Below, one piece after another: positions 9,545 through 19,361 of a stretch of 64,000 nucleotides of DNA (within the stretch, counting starts at the first letter, position 1; each line of letters opens with the position of its first letter). Position numbers and translations under genes: made by a program. Source of the stretch: Oreohelix idahoensis (taxonomy: Eukaryota; Mollusca; Gastropoda; Stylommatophora; Oreohelicidae); NCBI GenBank assembly GCA_024509875.1, contig JAMPIV010019840.1, forward strand, positions 1 through 64,000, in the 5' to 3' direction. The notes below the pieces were generated by a model. The model worked only from the letters and a program-made list of their open reading frames with translations. It did no database searches and had not been told where the DNA came from.

Positions 9545-10541
9545 TTAGTACCTTAGTTCCTGCAAATTGATCAATTATTTTACCAAAATGAATGTTCTCA
9601 AGATTTTCTCTTTCAGTACTAAGAAGTTCCAGATTACTCAGATGTTCCTGTCCCATAGATACTCATAAATACAAAAGAATTAGCTTTAGTGTACTAAACA
9701 AATGCTCACAACTGGCTACTGAAGTAGAAATCATTCCAGAATATGCAGTTCTATGTGTAACTTTTGGAATACATAATTTCCATAAGACACAACAAACTAA
9801 AGTAAACTCGCAGCAGTTGTTGGAACAAAGTCAGTTCGTGGCTGGAGTAGCATCCTGCAATTGCTTATCTCAGAAAGCAGGATCTTTCCATCAGTGTCTG
9901 TGACATAAAAGCATGCCAGGTCAGTGAACTTCTGACAGATCTCTTAAGCATTATCTGTCTTGATAAAAGTCTCAGTGTTGAGAATGAATTCAAATTCCAT
10001 GTTTGTATGCTTCAGTTGACTGAAAGGTATTGACATTTCCTGCTGAAGTCTGTCTAGAATGCATCTTATCACTCGCACAATCTTATCTTCTGCTGGAAGT
10101 TTTTTGGTAGTTCAATGGGCATCAATCTTCAGCTTTGATCTGTTGTACTTCTTTACACACCACAAAGTGTCCTTTATCTTGGAACTTTGTGGTGCTCAAA
10201 AGGTCATTGCTTAGCACGTCATTATGTGTAAGAATTATTATGGCGTGAGATGATCGTGCTTATTCATTGTCAGTGGTGATCTGTGTGGATCCTCAGAGTG
10301 AAAAGTAGATGTCTAATAAATTTTGTGCTGCCCTATTTTTTGCATTGGTCTTTGCATTCAAAACTACTTCTTTGCAAACAACGTAACTCATTTTGTTAAG
10401 TTCTCTCTTAAGAGACTTCAAACCTTTAATGTTCCTTGATGGATCTTCTCAAGTAGATCTGCCAGTTCATCAAATCTTTCATAAAGGACTAACAGCTTCT
10501 GCTCTTGAACTCCAAATGGAGTTGCTTTCGTGCAACATGGG
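9545..10541 (-). pseudogene. hAT transposase pseudogene, C-terminal part
   Basis: Read on the minus strand in shifting frames, this region contains the hallmarks of a hAT-type (TTF/ZMYM-like) transposase C-terminus. Near 10500 is IWSSRAEAV, comparable to the TRWSSRxEAV block. Around 9720-9660 is VASCEHLFSTLKLI, and around 9650-9590 is MGQEHLSNLELLSTERENL, the hAT dimerisation domain. Several stops and indels interrupt it. The sequence continues on the far side of Gypsy element 1 (19362-19760), so the LTR element inserted into this already present transposon. The assignment is by motif memory. A profile search with Dimer_Tnp_hAT would confirm it. Confidence 0.6.
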
Positions 10542-11355
10542 TGTTGGACTTTCGTGTGTGGTTACTGGTTGTGTTGCTTGAATTCTGATCGTGCTAATAT
10601 TCGTACGCGAATGGGGTGAACCTCACCTTTGGTTTGTCGTAATGCCTGAACTTGGCATCAAGATGTAAACAACTGTTCATCTTATTAACTCAGCAACTTG
10701 ATATAAAATACATAATTCATAAGATTGAATGGTGTAACGTGATTCAATCGAATAATGCCTCCGGTTCGAGTCCTTCACAATTTAATATGAATTACACACA
10801 TACATAAACAGTTCAATTCACACATGAGGTACATGCATCAATCAGTCAATAGCGTAGACTGCTGTTTTACGTGTCAATGTCCGTTTAAGGATACAATGCA
10901 GTAATTGTCGTCAGAACATCACAGCTATATGCACGCGCAGATAGAATGGCTACCTGCCGACAGTGAGACTGTGAGTCTAATTACTTCGTATAAAGTAGAC
11001 GATTATCTTTCTCCTTCCAAGGATTTAGTTAATCACTAACCTCCATAAGTTTCCTCTCATGTAGAGTTCTAGGACTGACCCTGGTCCATCATAAATGCAC
11101 ATATAAATGGCTATATCATGCCATTGAATTGGAAGGTTAACAAAACGCAGCTATTCAGCTTGGCGGTCAAGTAACAAAGGGTAGCGTCTCCTAGTTACCG
11201 ACTGTGACCCAAACAACGCTAGACACGTCATAATCGATCGTGTATGGAGCGTTCAATAATTGAAACATCTATCGCAATATATTAAATGTCTTAACCTTTA
11301 CAATTGCACGTCTGATAACCTTTAGCAGACGGCGTTAATATCATATACCGTAACA
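10542..11355 (-). repeat. 3' LTR of Gypsy element 1
   Basis: 814 bp, begins TGTTGGACTTTCG and ends CCGTAACA in plus orientation, about 99 percent identical to the other LTR. The outer flank ATGGG matches the flank beyond the other LTR. Confidence 0.93.
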
Positions 11356-12399
11356 ATTCCCTGTACACCGGGGAAAAAAAAATCGATAGATTTTTTTTCA
11401 AGATCTATCTGACTTAACAATTTTTCAAAAAATTTAACACAATTGTGACATATGGCCGACGATGTTCTGAGTAGAACCGTGTCGCGGTCATGTCAACTAA
11501 CTATTTGTCATAGTCATCTAATATTAATCACATTATATATCAATATTATACATATTATTATATCAACTAAATAAAATGTCCAATGTTAATAGTGAATGAT
11601 AGAATTAAATTAAAGTAAGGTCTGTCGTATTAGTATGTCATATAGGAATTAATTTGACTAATTAAAATTAAATTAATTAATTAAATTAAGAGTTAAATTA
11701 TTAAGATTCTAATGTAACGCGATGTTATGAGAGAAGAAAAGACAAAATAAGTGAGAAGAAATAGAAAGAAATTCGAATATAAGTTTAACTTAATTGGGTG
11801 TGTTAAGTGTTAGTGAATAATAACTATCCAATTTAACTAACTAAATAACGTATAGGTACATTAAAAAAAATATTAATCTAATACTTGTGTGAGATTTATT
11901 TTCTCTTTTCATAATTTCTTCTTTTTATATTTCATTCCCTTTTTTTTGTTCTTTCATTTCATTTTTTTCTCACATTTCATTTTATTGATAATAATTCAAT
12001 TAAGAAGTTAAGTTAACTAATTAATTAGTATAGGATATGATGATCCATCCGTAGTCTTGATCCTGATGAATTCTTTTAGGCAAAAATGTTCAAACGTTTA
12101 CGTTGGAAAGAAATGTCATTTATCCCAGCATCCAAGAATTAAGTATACACAGGAACATCAGTTCGGTTTGTCGTCAGACATTGTTCCATGATTGTTCAAC
12201 GAATATTCATATATTGTGTATGGACGTTAGACGAAGTGTCAATGTCAATATGTATACCTTGATTGTCTTTAGTTCAATTCTGTGATGCATATAGTGTTTA
12301 TAAATATTAAATTGAAGGCAAGGTTAGTTCCCTTATAGTTGATACTTCGTTCTATCCAATGTAGTGACGATTGACGTGTTTTAGGAATGTCAATGTTGA
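11356..12399 (-). other. Element 1 3' untranslated region
   Basis: About 1 kb of AT-rich sequence between the RNase H stop and the 3' LTR. No ORF with a recognised domain, and no envelope-like gene. A short purine run (ACAGGGAAT on the minus strand) abuts the LTR where a polypurine tract would be, but it is weak. Confidence 0.6.
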
Positions 12400-13467
12400 T
12401 TATTCGTCGTCAATAGGATTACGTGACAACGCATCCGCCACAATATTTTCAGTGCCAGGAATATGTTCAATGGAGAATTCAAATGGCTGTAGGATGATCG
12501 CATATCTGGCGAGTTTTGGGCTCTTGTGGTTAGATCGACGCAAAGATGCTACAGCACGTTGGTCAGTTTGTATGGTGAATGGAGCACCAAGCAAGAACTT
12601 TTCAAGTTTAGTTATTGCCCATATAACTGATAAAAGTTCCTTGTCCACTGTGGAATACTTTGTTTCTGCCGGCTTTAGCTTTCTTGAAATATATAAGGTA
12701 GGATGTAGAACGCCATCATGGTTCTGGAGCAGGCATGCACCAATGCCGTAGTTACTAGCATCTGTTTGTAAGAAAAATCTTTTGGAAGCATCGGGAAGTC
12801 TTAAAATTGGTTCATGCGAGAACAAATTTATAATTTTGTTGAAAGTTTCATTGCATATACCAGTCCATGTCACCTTCACCGGCATGTCTTTTTTTAACAA
12901 TGAAGACAATACAGCCGTGATGGATGACAAGTTTGGTATGAATCTACTGTAATATTGAACAAGTCCTAACAAACTCCTGACCTGTTTCTTCGTCTGAGGA
13001 ACTGCTATGTTTAGAATTTTGGAGACCGTACTAGGTAACGTTCGGATATATCCCGATCCAATGATATGTCCCAAAAAGGTTATCTCATTACACGCGATCT
13101 GCACCTTTGTAGGTTTAGCAGTTAGATGATAATTCCTTAGAGTGTCGAAAACATATCTAAGTCCCGAAACATGTTCCTCAAACGACGAACTAAACAAGCA
13201 TATGTCGTCAATATATGTAATAACGTCTGGTCTACCTGATAAAATTTGTCGCATCAGGCGAATGAAGGTAGCTGGCGCATTAACAAGCCCAAAAGGCATC
13301 ACATTCCACTGGTATAGACCTTGTGGAGTGGAAAATGCGGTGTAGTACTTAGCCTTTTCGGTCAGTGGTATCTGCCAATAACCTTTAGTTAAGTCTATCT
13401 TACTAAATATAGTTGCGTTGGATAGACGTGGCAGTAAGTCGTCGATAAGTGGATGTGGTTCGCTCAA
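12400..13467 (-). CDS. Element 1 reverse transcriptase and RNase H
   Basis: This 355-codon frame carries most of the RT palm: FSKIDLTKGYWQIPL (residues 18-33, first catalytic Asp), FGLVNAPATF (around 60) and VITYIDDICLF (around 80, YIDD catalytic pair). The tether and a Gypsy RNase H domain follow: LQTDASNYGIGACL (around 230, first acidic residue), TVDKELLSVIWA (Glu), QTDQRAVASL (Asp) and NIVADALSRNP at the end. It copies the RNA genome and degrades the RNA strand. The RT N-terminal blocks lie in the preceding frame (13403-14650), offset by one base near 13465, so the true product is one polyprotein. RT and RNase H themselves look intact. This is the last domain of pol, unlike typical Gypsy elements, in which integrase is last. 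Confidence 0.92.
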   Translation of the reverse strand: MSEPHPLIDDLLPRLSNATIFSKIDLTKGYWQIPLTEKAKYYTAFSTPQGLYQWNVMPFGLVNAPATFIRLMRQILSGRPDVITYIDDICLFSSSFEEHVSGLRYVFDTLRNYHLTAKPTKVQIACNEITFLGHIIGSGYIRTLPSTVSKILNIAVPQTKKQVRSLLGLVQYYSRFIPNLSSITAVLSSLLKKDMPVKVTWTGICNETFNKIINLFSHEPILRLPDASKRFFLQTDASNYGIGACLLQNHDGVLHPTLYISRKLKPAETKYSTVDKELLSVIWAITKLEKFLLGAPFTIQTDQRAVASLRRSNHKSPKLARYAIILQPFEFSIEHIPGTENIVADALSRNPIDDE

Positions 13468-14650
13468 CTATAGTCTTAGCATTTAATTTTCTATAGTCAA
13501 CACATAGTCTGATGTTATTGTCCTTCTTCCGGACAATCACTAATGGAGAAGAGAATGGCGAATTACTAGTTTCAATGATTCCCAGAGACAACATCTGTTC
13601 AAGTTCCTTAGTAGTTTTAGCAAGGAAATGTAAAGGAACCGAATAGGGATGTACACGAATAGGTGTATCATCATTGAGAGTAATGTCATGACTGATAGCC
13701 GATGTGCGACCCGGGACGTCGGTCAACACATCTGGATAAGATTGTAATAGATTAGCAATCTGTAGACGCTGTTGCGGTGTAACCGTTGAAGAGATGGTTA
13801 CATCCCGCCAAGATTCAGTAGGTTGAACTACTGGTACCGGTAACGGTAACTGTACCTCAGGAAAAGAAGATTCTTCTTCCTGGATGACGGATAAGTTGGA
13901 ATAATAACAAGTAGATACTGTGTTGTCATCTAGTTCATGAAAAATTGACTGTAAGTGTTCAGGACGTGTATGAAATTGCTTGAGCATGTTAATATGAAAT
14001 ATCTTTTTGTGTCCCTTGATATCTAAGACGTAATCAACGTCGGAAATTTTATCAATGACTTTGTAAGGACCATTCCAAGATATCAATAATTTATTGTTAT
14101 TGTGAGGAAGTAACACATAAGCCTCATCGCCTGGGAATAATTGGCGTAATCGTCGAGACCTATTTTGTAGAGATCGAGCCTTAGCTTTTGCAGCCTCAGA
14201 AGAAGCTGTTGCCAACTGGCAAGACTCAATAATGTTCTTCCGAAGATTAATCACATACTCGTAAGATGACTGAGTGTCCTGAGTCATCTCCTCGTCAATT
14301 AATAAGTCTTTTATTAGTCCCATAGGACCTCTTGGGGGAGCACCAAAAACTAATTCAAAGGGAGAGAAGCCAGTTTGTTCATGCGGTACCTCCCGATAAG
14401 CAAATAGAACAGCTGGGAGTGCTCTGTCCCAGTCATGAGGGTGCTTAACAGTAACCTTATGTAGTAGTTGTTTAAGTGTACGGTTAAGTCTTTCAACCGC
14501 ACCATTACTCATAGGATGATAAATACTACTTAAATTCCTATCAATGTTCCAAGTATTCATGACTTCCTTCATGGTGTCAGATATGAACTGTGACCCATGG
14601 TCTGATAAAAGTTTTCTAGGAAACCCTATTCTAGAAAAGATGTAGTGCAT
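13403..14650 (-). CDS. Element 1 integrase C-terminus joined to RT N-terminus
   Basis: This 415-codon frame proves the gene order. It starts within the integrase core: LLSDHGSQFISDTM (residues 14-27, second catalytic Asp) and YHPMSNGAVERLNRTLK (around 43-60, catalytic Glu). A GPY/F-type DNA-binding module follows (LISWNGPYKVI, FHINMLKQFHTRP, around 190-230). After a linker it runs without a stop into the RT N-terminal region: LTDVPGRTS (around 310), IIETSNSPFSSPLVIVRKK (around 360-380) and RLCVDYRKLNAKT (around 385-398). So integrase and RT are contiguous in one frame, integrase first. It goes out of frame near 13465, where the RT palm continues in another frame. Frame entry at 14650 is also by a one-base shift. 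Confidence 0.92.
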   Translation of the reverse strand: MHYIFSRIGFPRKLLSDHGSQFISDTMKEVMNTWNIDRNLSSIYHPMSNGAVERLNRTLKQLLHKVTVKHPHDWDRALPAVLFAYREVPHEQTGFSPFELVFGAPPRGPMGLIKDLLIDEEMTQDTQSSYEYVINLRKNIIESCQLATASSEAAKAKARSLQNRSRRLRQLFPGDEAYVLLPHNNNKLLISWNGPYKVIDKISDVDYVLDIKGHKKIFHINMLKQFHTRPEHLQSIFHELDDNTVSTCYYSNLSVIQEEESSFPEVQLPLPVPVVQPTESWRDVTISSTVTPQQRLQIANLLQSYPDVLTDVPGRTSAISHDITLNDDTPIRVHPYSVPLHFLAKTTKELEQMLSLGIIETSNSPFSSPLVIVRKKDNNIRLCVDYRKLNAKTIVERTTSTYRRLTATSIQRNYI

Positions 14651-14972
14651 CAGCTACATCTGTGGTAGTGGTGGTCTTTAATGGGATAGCTTCTGGCCAT
14701 CGTGTGCACAAATCAATGCACGTAAGGACGAATCTATGTCCTCTGGCCGATGGTAGCAATGGACCAATAATATCTATGGCCATCTTGTCAAACGGTCTTA
14801 CTGAGATATCGCAAGCCTGAATAGGCGCCGTGTGAAAAGCTCCACGTGCTTTCACTTCTTGGCATGTAGTACAGGAACGTACATACTGCGAAATATCTCT
14901 TGACACTCCTGCCAAAAGAATGAAGACAGTACTCGAGATCGTGTTCGAGTATATCCCATATGTCCAGCACAA
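14631..14972 (-). CDS. Element 1 integrase core, first half
   Basis: This 113-codon piece contains RSCTTCQEVKARGAFH (the Cys-X2-Cys part of the H2C2 zinc site), KMAIDIIGPLLPSARGH (first catalytic Asp of the DDE triad) and CIDLCTRWPEAIPLK. It inserts the cDNA into host DNA together with the downstream half. Frame changes at about 14930 and 14640 separate it from its neighbours. No in-frame stop lies within the domain. Confidence 0.88.
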   Translation of the reverse strand: MCWTYGIYSNTISSTVFILLAGVSRDISQYVRSCTTCQEVKARGAFHTAPIQACDISVRPFDKMAIDIIGPLLPSARGHRFVLTCIDLCTRWPEAIPLKTTTTTDVADALHLF

Positions 14973-15385
14973 TGTGAGTCATGTGCATGTTGAAGAATGT
15001 ACCGTCTAAAAGTATACGGGACCATAACTTGTTGTTTCATTTGTGATTTGTCATTAAAACATCTAATCAATATGTCATTTTTAATAACAAACCAATGTTT
15101 GTTATTATTACCTGAGGATAGATTGTCAACTTTATCAACCAGCTTAAAAAATTTTTTTAAAGATTTATCCTCTTTTTGTTTGGTTGCAAATGTTTCCCTG
15201 TCAATAGGTGAATTGACTACAAACTCCTCTTGGTTGTCTGCATCCATCTTATTATCACTAAATTTCTCAATGAGTTGAGTCTGCGCTCTAGTCGTCACGG
15301 CGTTTCCAGTGCATAGGTTATGTTTCTCCCATTCTATGATCTCATCTGGAGTACAATCTTTACTACCGTGTATACGACCAACCAT
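14852..15385 (-). CDS. Element 1 protease-integrase linker and H2C2 start
   Basis: This 177-codon frame begins just after the protease frame ends (MVGRIHGSKDCTPDEIIEW corresponds to the end of the protease region in element 4). A charged linker follows, and then the His half of the integrase zinc-binding domain, LQHAHDSHCAGHMGYTRTRSR, before it runs out of frame near 14930. The same block in element 4 (HDSQCSGHMGFSRTKSRV) is continuous with its CysCys half, which shows that the break here is secondary. Confidence 0.8.
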   Translation of the reverse strand: MVGRIHGSKDCTPDEIIEWEKHNLCTGNAVTTRAQTQLIEKFSDNKMDADNQEEFVVNSPIDRETFATKQKEDKSLKKFFKLVDKVDNLSSGNNNKHWFVIKNDILIRCFNDKSQMKQQVMVPYTFRRYILQHAHDSHCAGHMGYTRTRSRVLSSFFWQECQEIFRSMYVPVLHAKK

Positions 15386-15389
15386 CAGA

Positions 15390-16391
15390 TCAGCTATAGG
15401 CTTTTTTTAGCATACATACTTTTACATTCCCTGTGAAAAAGGGTGTTCTAATATGAACAATAGCTGTGGGGTAAAACTCAATAGTTCCACCAAATGTCAT
15501 GCAGCGTACATATTCTCCTGTCGCACAGCTAGGATGTACCAGCGACTGACGTATACCAATCGTCGTGGATCCTGAATCCCTCAGCACTGAGACGACGGAT
15601 CCATTAACTAATCCCCTGTTAAAAATTAATGAGCCTGTCCCATCGTTGACTGCAAGACTTACCTGTGGTATAATATGTCCGCAGTTAAGCACTGTTTCTC
15701 TCGCCTTCTGAAAAATAAGATTGCATTGTTGGCAACTATTTGCCACATTATAATTAATAGCAAAACATGCAGCAGAAGACTGTGTTGTATTATTGTCAAG
15801 TGGGACCTGAGCTATAGGGGTAGTATTATTTGTAACTGCCGCCCCTGTATTATGGTTGTAATGAGATGATCCCCGAGAATGAGATCGATTCCGAGTATAA
15901 TTGTTAGAATTATCTCGTCGTCCTCTATAGTAACTATTATCTCGATGTCTCGAGCCATGATTATTACCATTCCAGTTATTATTATTATTGGGGGTATGTG
16001 ATCGATTATAATTAGTGTTATGTTGACTATTGTGGTAGTTTGTTTGAGGTGAATAATTTCTATCTCGTGATCTACCTCTGTTGAACTCATTTTTATTGTT
16101 GAAATCATTATTATGTCCCTTCTGAAAGTTAACATTGTGATTTCTTTGGAACCTACTTCTGTCTACACTGTGATGTCTTTGTTTGTTATTATGATTGTAG
16201 GCCATATTAGATGCCACAGGTAGAGGTTCTCTTAATGAGGAGTTAGAAATGGTTGCATTCGGATGTGCCGAACAGTAGTTTAAAGAAATTTTTTCTAACT
16301 CGTCGATAGTACCTGGTTTACGCTCCTGCAAATATGCAAAAAAATGGCTGGCTAACCGAAGATAATACCTTATCCCGTAGTAGTAAATCAA
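15390..16391 (-). CDS. Element 1 gag C-terminus, basic Asn/Arg-rich region and aspartic protease
   Basis: This 333-codon frame overlaps the gag frame by 74 nt. The first 60 residues finish the gag capsid region (ELEKISLNYCSAHPNATISN). Next comes about 120 residues rich in Asn, Arg, His and Ser (RGRSRDRNY, RHRDNSYYRGRRDN), probably nucleic-acid binding in place of retroviral zinc knuckles. Then follows a CQQC...NCGH module (15674-15734) and the protease: VVSVLRDSGSTTIGIRQSL with the catalytic Asp-Ser-Gly, then CMTFGGTIEFYPTA. The frame ends soon after GNVKVCML, while element 4 continues through IADLIIGRIHG, so a small frameshift near 15395 is likely. The motif before the protease has the same spacing in elements 3 and 4. 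Confidence 0.82.
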   Translation of the reverse strand: MIYYYGIRYYLRLASHFFAYLQERKPGTIDELEKISLNYCSAHPNATISNSSLREPLPVASNMAYNHNNKQRHHSVDRSRFQRNHNVNFQKGHNNDFNNKNEFNRGRSRDRNYSPQTNYHNSQHNTNYNRSHTPNNNNNWNGNNHGSRHRDNSYYRGRRDNSNNYTRNRSHSRGSSHYNHNTGAAVTNNTTPIAQVPLDNNTTQSSAACFAINYNVANSCQQCNLIFQKARETVLNCGHIIPQVSLAVNDGTGSLIFNRGLVNGSVVSVLRDSGSTTIGIRQSLVHPSCATGEYVRCMTFGGTIEFYPTAIVHIRTPFFTGNVKVCMLKKAYS

Positions 16392-17244
16392 CTAATTTGT
16401 CGTATGATTTGTTGACTTCTGCCAGTTCAACCCATCTATTAAATGTATTGCGTATGTTCGCAATGAATCCTGCAAAATCTTTTGGAGATTCAGGTAAAAT
16501 TCCCTTAAATTTCAACCTACAGTGTTCCTCGTCCAGGTGAAACCTTCGTAAAAGCAAGGACTTAATAGCACCGTAGTTATTTGCTATTGATGGGTCAGCA
16601 TTTTGAGAAGCTGTCAATGGTTCTCCAACCAAGAATTCATTTAACTTGAGTACCCATGACTCTTCGGGCAAATGATTCGTTTTGCAAGTCCGTTCAAAAC
16701 GTGACAGGAACGATGAAAGGTCGTCCACGTTTAAGTTGAAAATGGGTAATTTAAAGTTGTAGAAATGTTTAGTTTGGCTGGATGACGATCCATTTTGTGC
16801 GTTATTATTCTGGTTTGCATCAGCACTTTGTGCTTGTAATCTTGCTGTCTCCAATTTAATACGCGCCAATTCCATTTCTTGTTGTAAAATAATTTCCTCT
16901 CGTTTCAATTTATTATCTTCTTCCTGTCTGGCGATTGCTCTTTGCTCTTCTCTTTCACGTTGAGCAATCTCTCTTAATCTATTTTCCTTGGCAATTTGCT
17001 TCATCTCACGTTCTGCTTCCTCTTTCTTTAATGCAGCCTTTTGTTCCTCTTCCTCTTTCTTTAATGCAGCCTTTTGTTCCTCTTCCTCTTTCTTTAATGC
17101 AGCCTTTTTCTCTGCTTCTTTTCTTTCACGTTCCTCCATTTCTGCTTTATGTTTTTCCAGTTCTGCCTCAGCAAACTGACGAAGTTCTTGAGATTTATAA
17201 CCATATTCCTTACCAATTTTAACGAAATGGTCTATAGTAAGCAT
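16318..17244 (-). CDS. Element 1 Gag, N-terminal coiled coil and capsid
   Basis: This 308-codon frame starts at ATG 17244 (MLTIDHFVKIGKEYG). Residues 25-135 are an almost continuous Glu/Lys/Ala/Arg helix with three near-identical 'KKEEEEQKAAL' heptad-like repeats, a strong coiled coil. Residues 160-305 form the capsid-like domain: HFYNFKLPIFNLNVDDLSSF, LPEESWVLKLNEFLVGEPL and YDKLVDLLLRDKVLSSVSQ, equivalent to the gag helices of element 4 (YECLMDLLLRDKVMSLVNE). It would form the virus-like particle. The frame ends prematurely near 16335 at a run of seven T, where the remaining gag continues in the next frame; this suggests a homopolymer indel. Confidence 0.8.
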   Translation of the reverse strand: MLTIDHFVKIGKEYGYKSQELRQFAEAELEKHKAEMEERERKEAEKKAALKKEEEEQKAALKKEEEEQKAALKKEEAEREMKQIAKENRLREIAQREREEQRAIARQEEDNKLKREEIILQQEMELARIKLETARLQAQSADANQNNNAQNGSSSSQTKHFYNFKLPIFNLNVDDLSSFLSRFERTCKTNHLPEESWVLKLNEFLVGEPLTASQNADPSIANNYGAIKSLLLRRFHLDEEHCRLKFKGILPESPKDFAGFIANIRNTFNRWVELAEVNKSYDKLVDLLLRDKVLSSVSQPFFCIFAGA

Positions 17245-18522
17245 TTTGACTTTTATATGGTAAGTAATTATTGATAATTACTGATTAAAATAGTCAATAG
17301 TAGCTTCAGAGTAATTATTATACTTACTCAACTTAGGAATATTCAATATAAATAATCACAATAGTACTGAACTCGTATGTCTAAGTTCAACTAATAGACA
17401 ATATTTTGTAACAATATTGTATCTAAGTACTAACTATATCATAAATAGTTATGATATCTGTTAACTATAATGTAATTACATCACACAATTAATCTTAATA
17501 TCCAATAATGTTGGGTATGATTCCTAGTAATTATATTGTTCAATGTACTAAGTCACTCTCTTAGTACCAGAAAAGTATATTAAATAATATACAATGGGTC
17601 TATTACCTCAAAGGTAGACTATAAGATTATTTTATTTGGTCAATATATATATTATATTATTATGCCCTAGGCATCTCTTATAAATTGCAGTGCTAATTTC
17701 TTGGACTATCACTGCATAATTATGCAATGTCCCATATTAACCTTAAATGTCAGAAAAAATTAATTAAATTAAATTACAAGTGTATTATTGAATATAATGT
17801 TATAGTATTAATGTAGTATATAATATATATCATGAGTACAAACAAAACAATGATGCAACTAAAGGGTACAAACAATGTCAAGACGCAAACAAGACATTTT
17901 CACAATTAAAAATGAATTGCTAACACAAATCGTCAAACGATAGCAGATCTGGACAGGTAGTCCAATGGCAAACCTCAATGGGGCTTCCAAAAGTGCAATC
18001 GTTTAACTGCCCTAAGAAACGACCGAAATCAATTCAGGCATCGTGAGAGCCACAGAATCTAATTTCGGTTCATCCTCCCTACCGCCCACTAATTAACAAC
18101 ACATTAAGACAACAAAAAGTACATTAAACATAGGTAAAAACATGCCGATGTAGGCAGAGGGCATGGACTCAGTTAGCACTGTCACGTTAACGACAATAGT
18201 TATTGAGCTAAACTTATCTTTATTTGCTGCTTCACTTGATGCTCGTTGTCGTCTACGGCTAGGCCTGTGCCTTTGACTGTCTGCTCCTGTAGTCCATATC
18301 GTGTGTTTGCTTCAATGGCTCATGTTTCCCCTGGTTAGGCTTAGAGAACGACTTTGGTTTCTCCGACAGTTCACCTACACGACTTTCGGTGATGTCACGT
18401 TGTTAGGCATTATAATGAGTACTGCGTCATCTTCGACTGGATCATGTGATCGAAAATTGATCGTAAATATTATGATTAATCTGTGCGTAAGGAACAGAAG
18501 TTTGTTTCTTTTTTCTGTCGTT
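17245..18522 (-). other. Element 1 5' leader
   Basis: About 1.3 kb between the primer-binding site and the gag start, AT-rich toward gag and mixed near the LTR. No ORF with recognisable domains. A long leader fits Gypsy elements, where packaging signals reside. Confidence 0.6.
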
Positions 18523-18540
18523 CCCCGCATTCGGCCGCCA
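18523..18540 (-). promoter_or_regulatory. Candidate tRNA primer-binding site of element 1
   Basis: On the minus strand, TGGCGGCCGAATGCGGGG lies 4 nt inside the 5' LTR. It starts TGG, as expected for complementarity to a tRNA 3' CCA end. The tRNA species is not identified. Confidence 0.4.
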
Positions 18541-18544
18541 CTTT

Positions 18545-19361
18545 TGTTGAAGGACTTTCGTGTGTGGTTACTGGTTGTGTTGCTTGAATTCTGATCGTGC
18601 TAATATTCGTACACGAATGGGGTGAACCTCACCTTTGGTTTGTCGTAATGCCTGAACTTGGCATCAAGATGTAAACAACTGTTCATCTTATTAACTCAGC
18701 AACTTGATATAAAATACATAATTCATAATATTGAATGGTGTAACGTGATTCAATCGAATAATGCCTCTGGTTCGAGTCCTTCACAATTTAATATGGATTA
18801 CACACATACATAAACAGTTCAATTCACACATGAGGTACATGCATCAATCAATCAATAGCGTAGACTGCTGTTTTACGTGTCAATGTCCGTTTAAGGATAC
18901 AATGCAGTAATTGTCGTCAGAACATCACAGCTATATGCACGCGCAGATAGAATGGCTACCTGCCGACAGTGAGACTGTGAGTCTAATTACTTCGTATAAA
19001 GTAGACGATTATCTTTCTCCTTCCAAGGATTTAGTTAATCACTAACCTCCATAAGTTTCCTCTCATGTAGAGTTCTAGGACTGATCCTGGTCCATCATAA
19101 ATGCACATATAAATGGCTATATCATGCCATTGAATTGGAAGGTTAACAAAACGCAGCTATTCAGCTTGGCGGTCAAGTAACAAAGGGTAGCGTCTCCTAG
19201 TTACCGACTGTGACCCAAACAACGCTAGACACGTCATAATCGATCGTGTATGGAGCGTTCAATAATTGAAACATCTATCGCAATATATTAAATGTCTTAA
19301 CCTTTACAATTGCACGTCTGATAACCTTTAGCAGACGGGGTTAATATCATATACCGTAACA
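18545..19361 (-). repeat. 5' LTR of Gypsy element 1
   Basis: 817 bp, begins TGTTGAAGGACTTTCG and ends CCGTAACA in plus orientation. It differs from the 3' LTR by a 3-bp GAA insertion near the start and about 7 substitutions. The target duplication ATGGG follows at 19362-19366. Confidence 0.93.

Larger units (their letters stand above)
10542..19361 (-). mobile_element. Gypsy LTR retrotransposon, element 1 (Gmr1-like gene order)
   Basis: The 8.8-kb element has two LTRs (10542-11355 and 18545-19361) and a 5-bp target duplication, ATGGG, at 10537-10541 and 19362-19366. Reading the minus strand, the order is gag, basic region with a CX2CX13CGH module, aspartic protease, integrase (H2C2, DDE, GPY/F), then reverse transcriptase and RNase H. 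Integrase upstream of RT is the Ty1/Copia order, but RT, RNase H and the GPY/F integrase domain are of Ty3/Gypsy type. This combination defines the Gmr1-like group. By eye the LTRs differ at only about 7 positions plus one 3-bp indel over 814 bp, so insertion is recent. Yet four single-base frameshifts break gag-pol, one in a T homopolymer, so some may be sequence errors. Confidence 0.92.
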
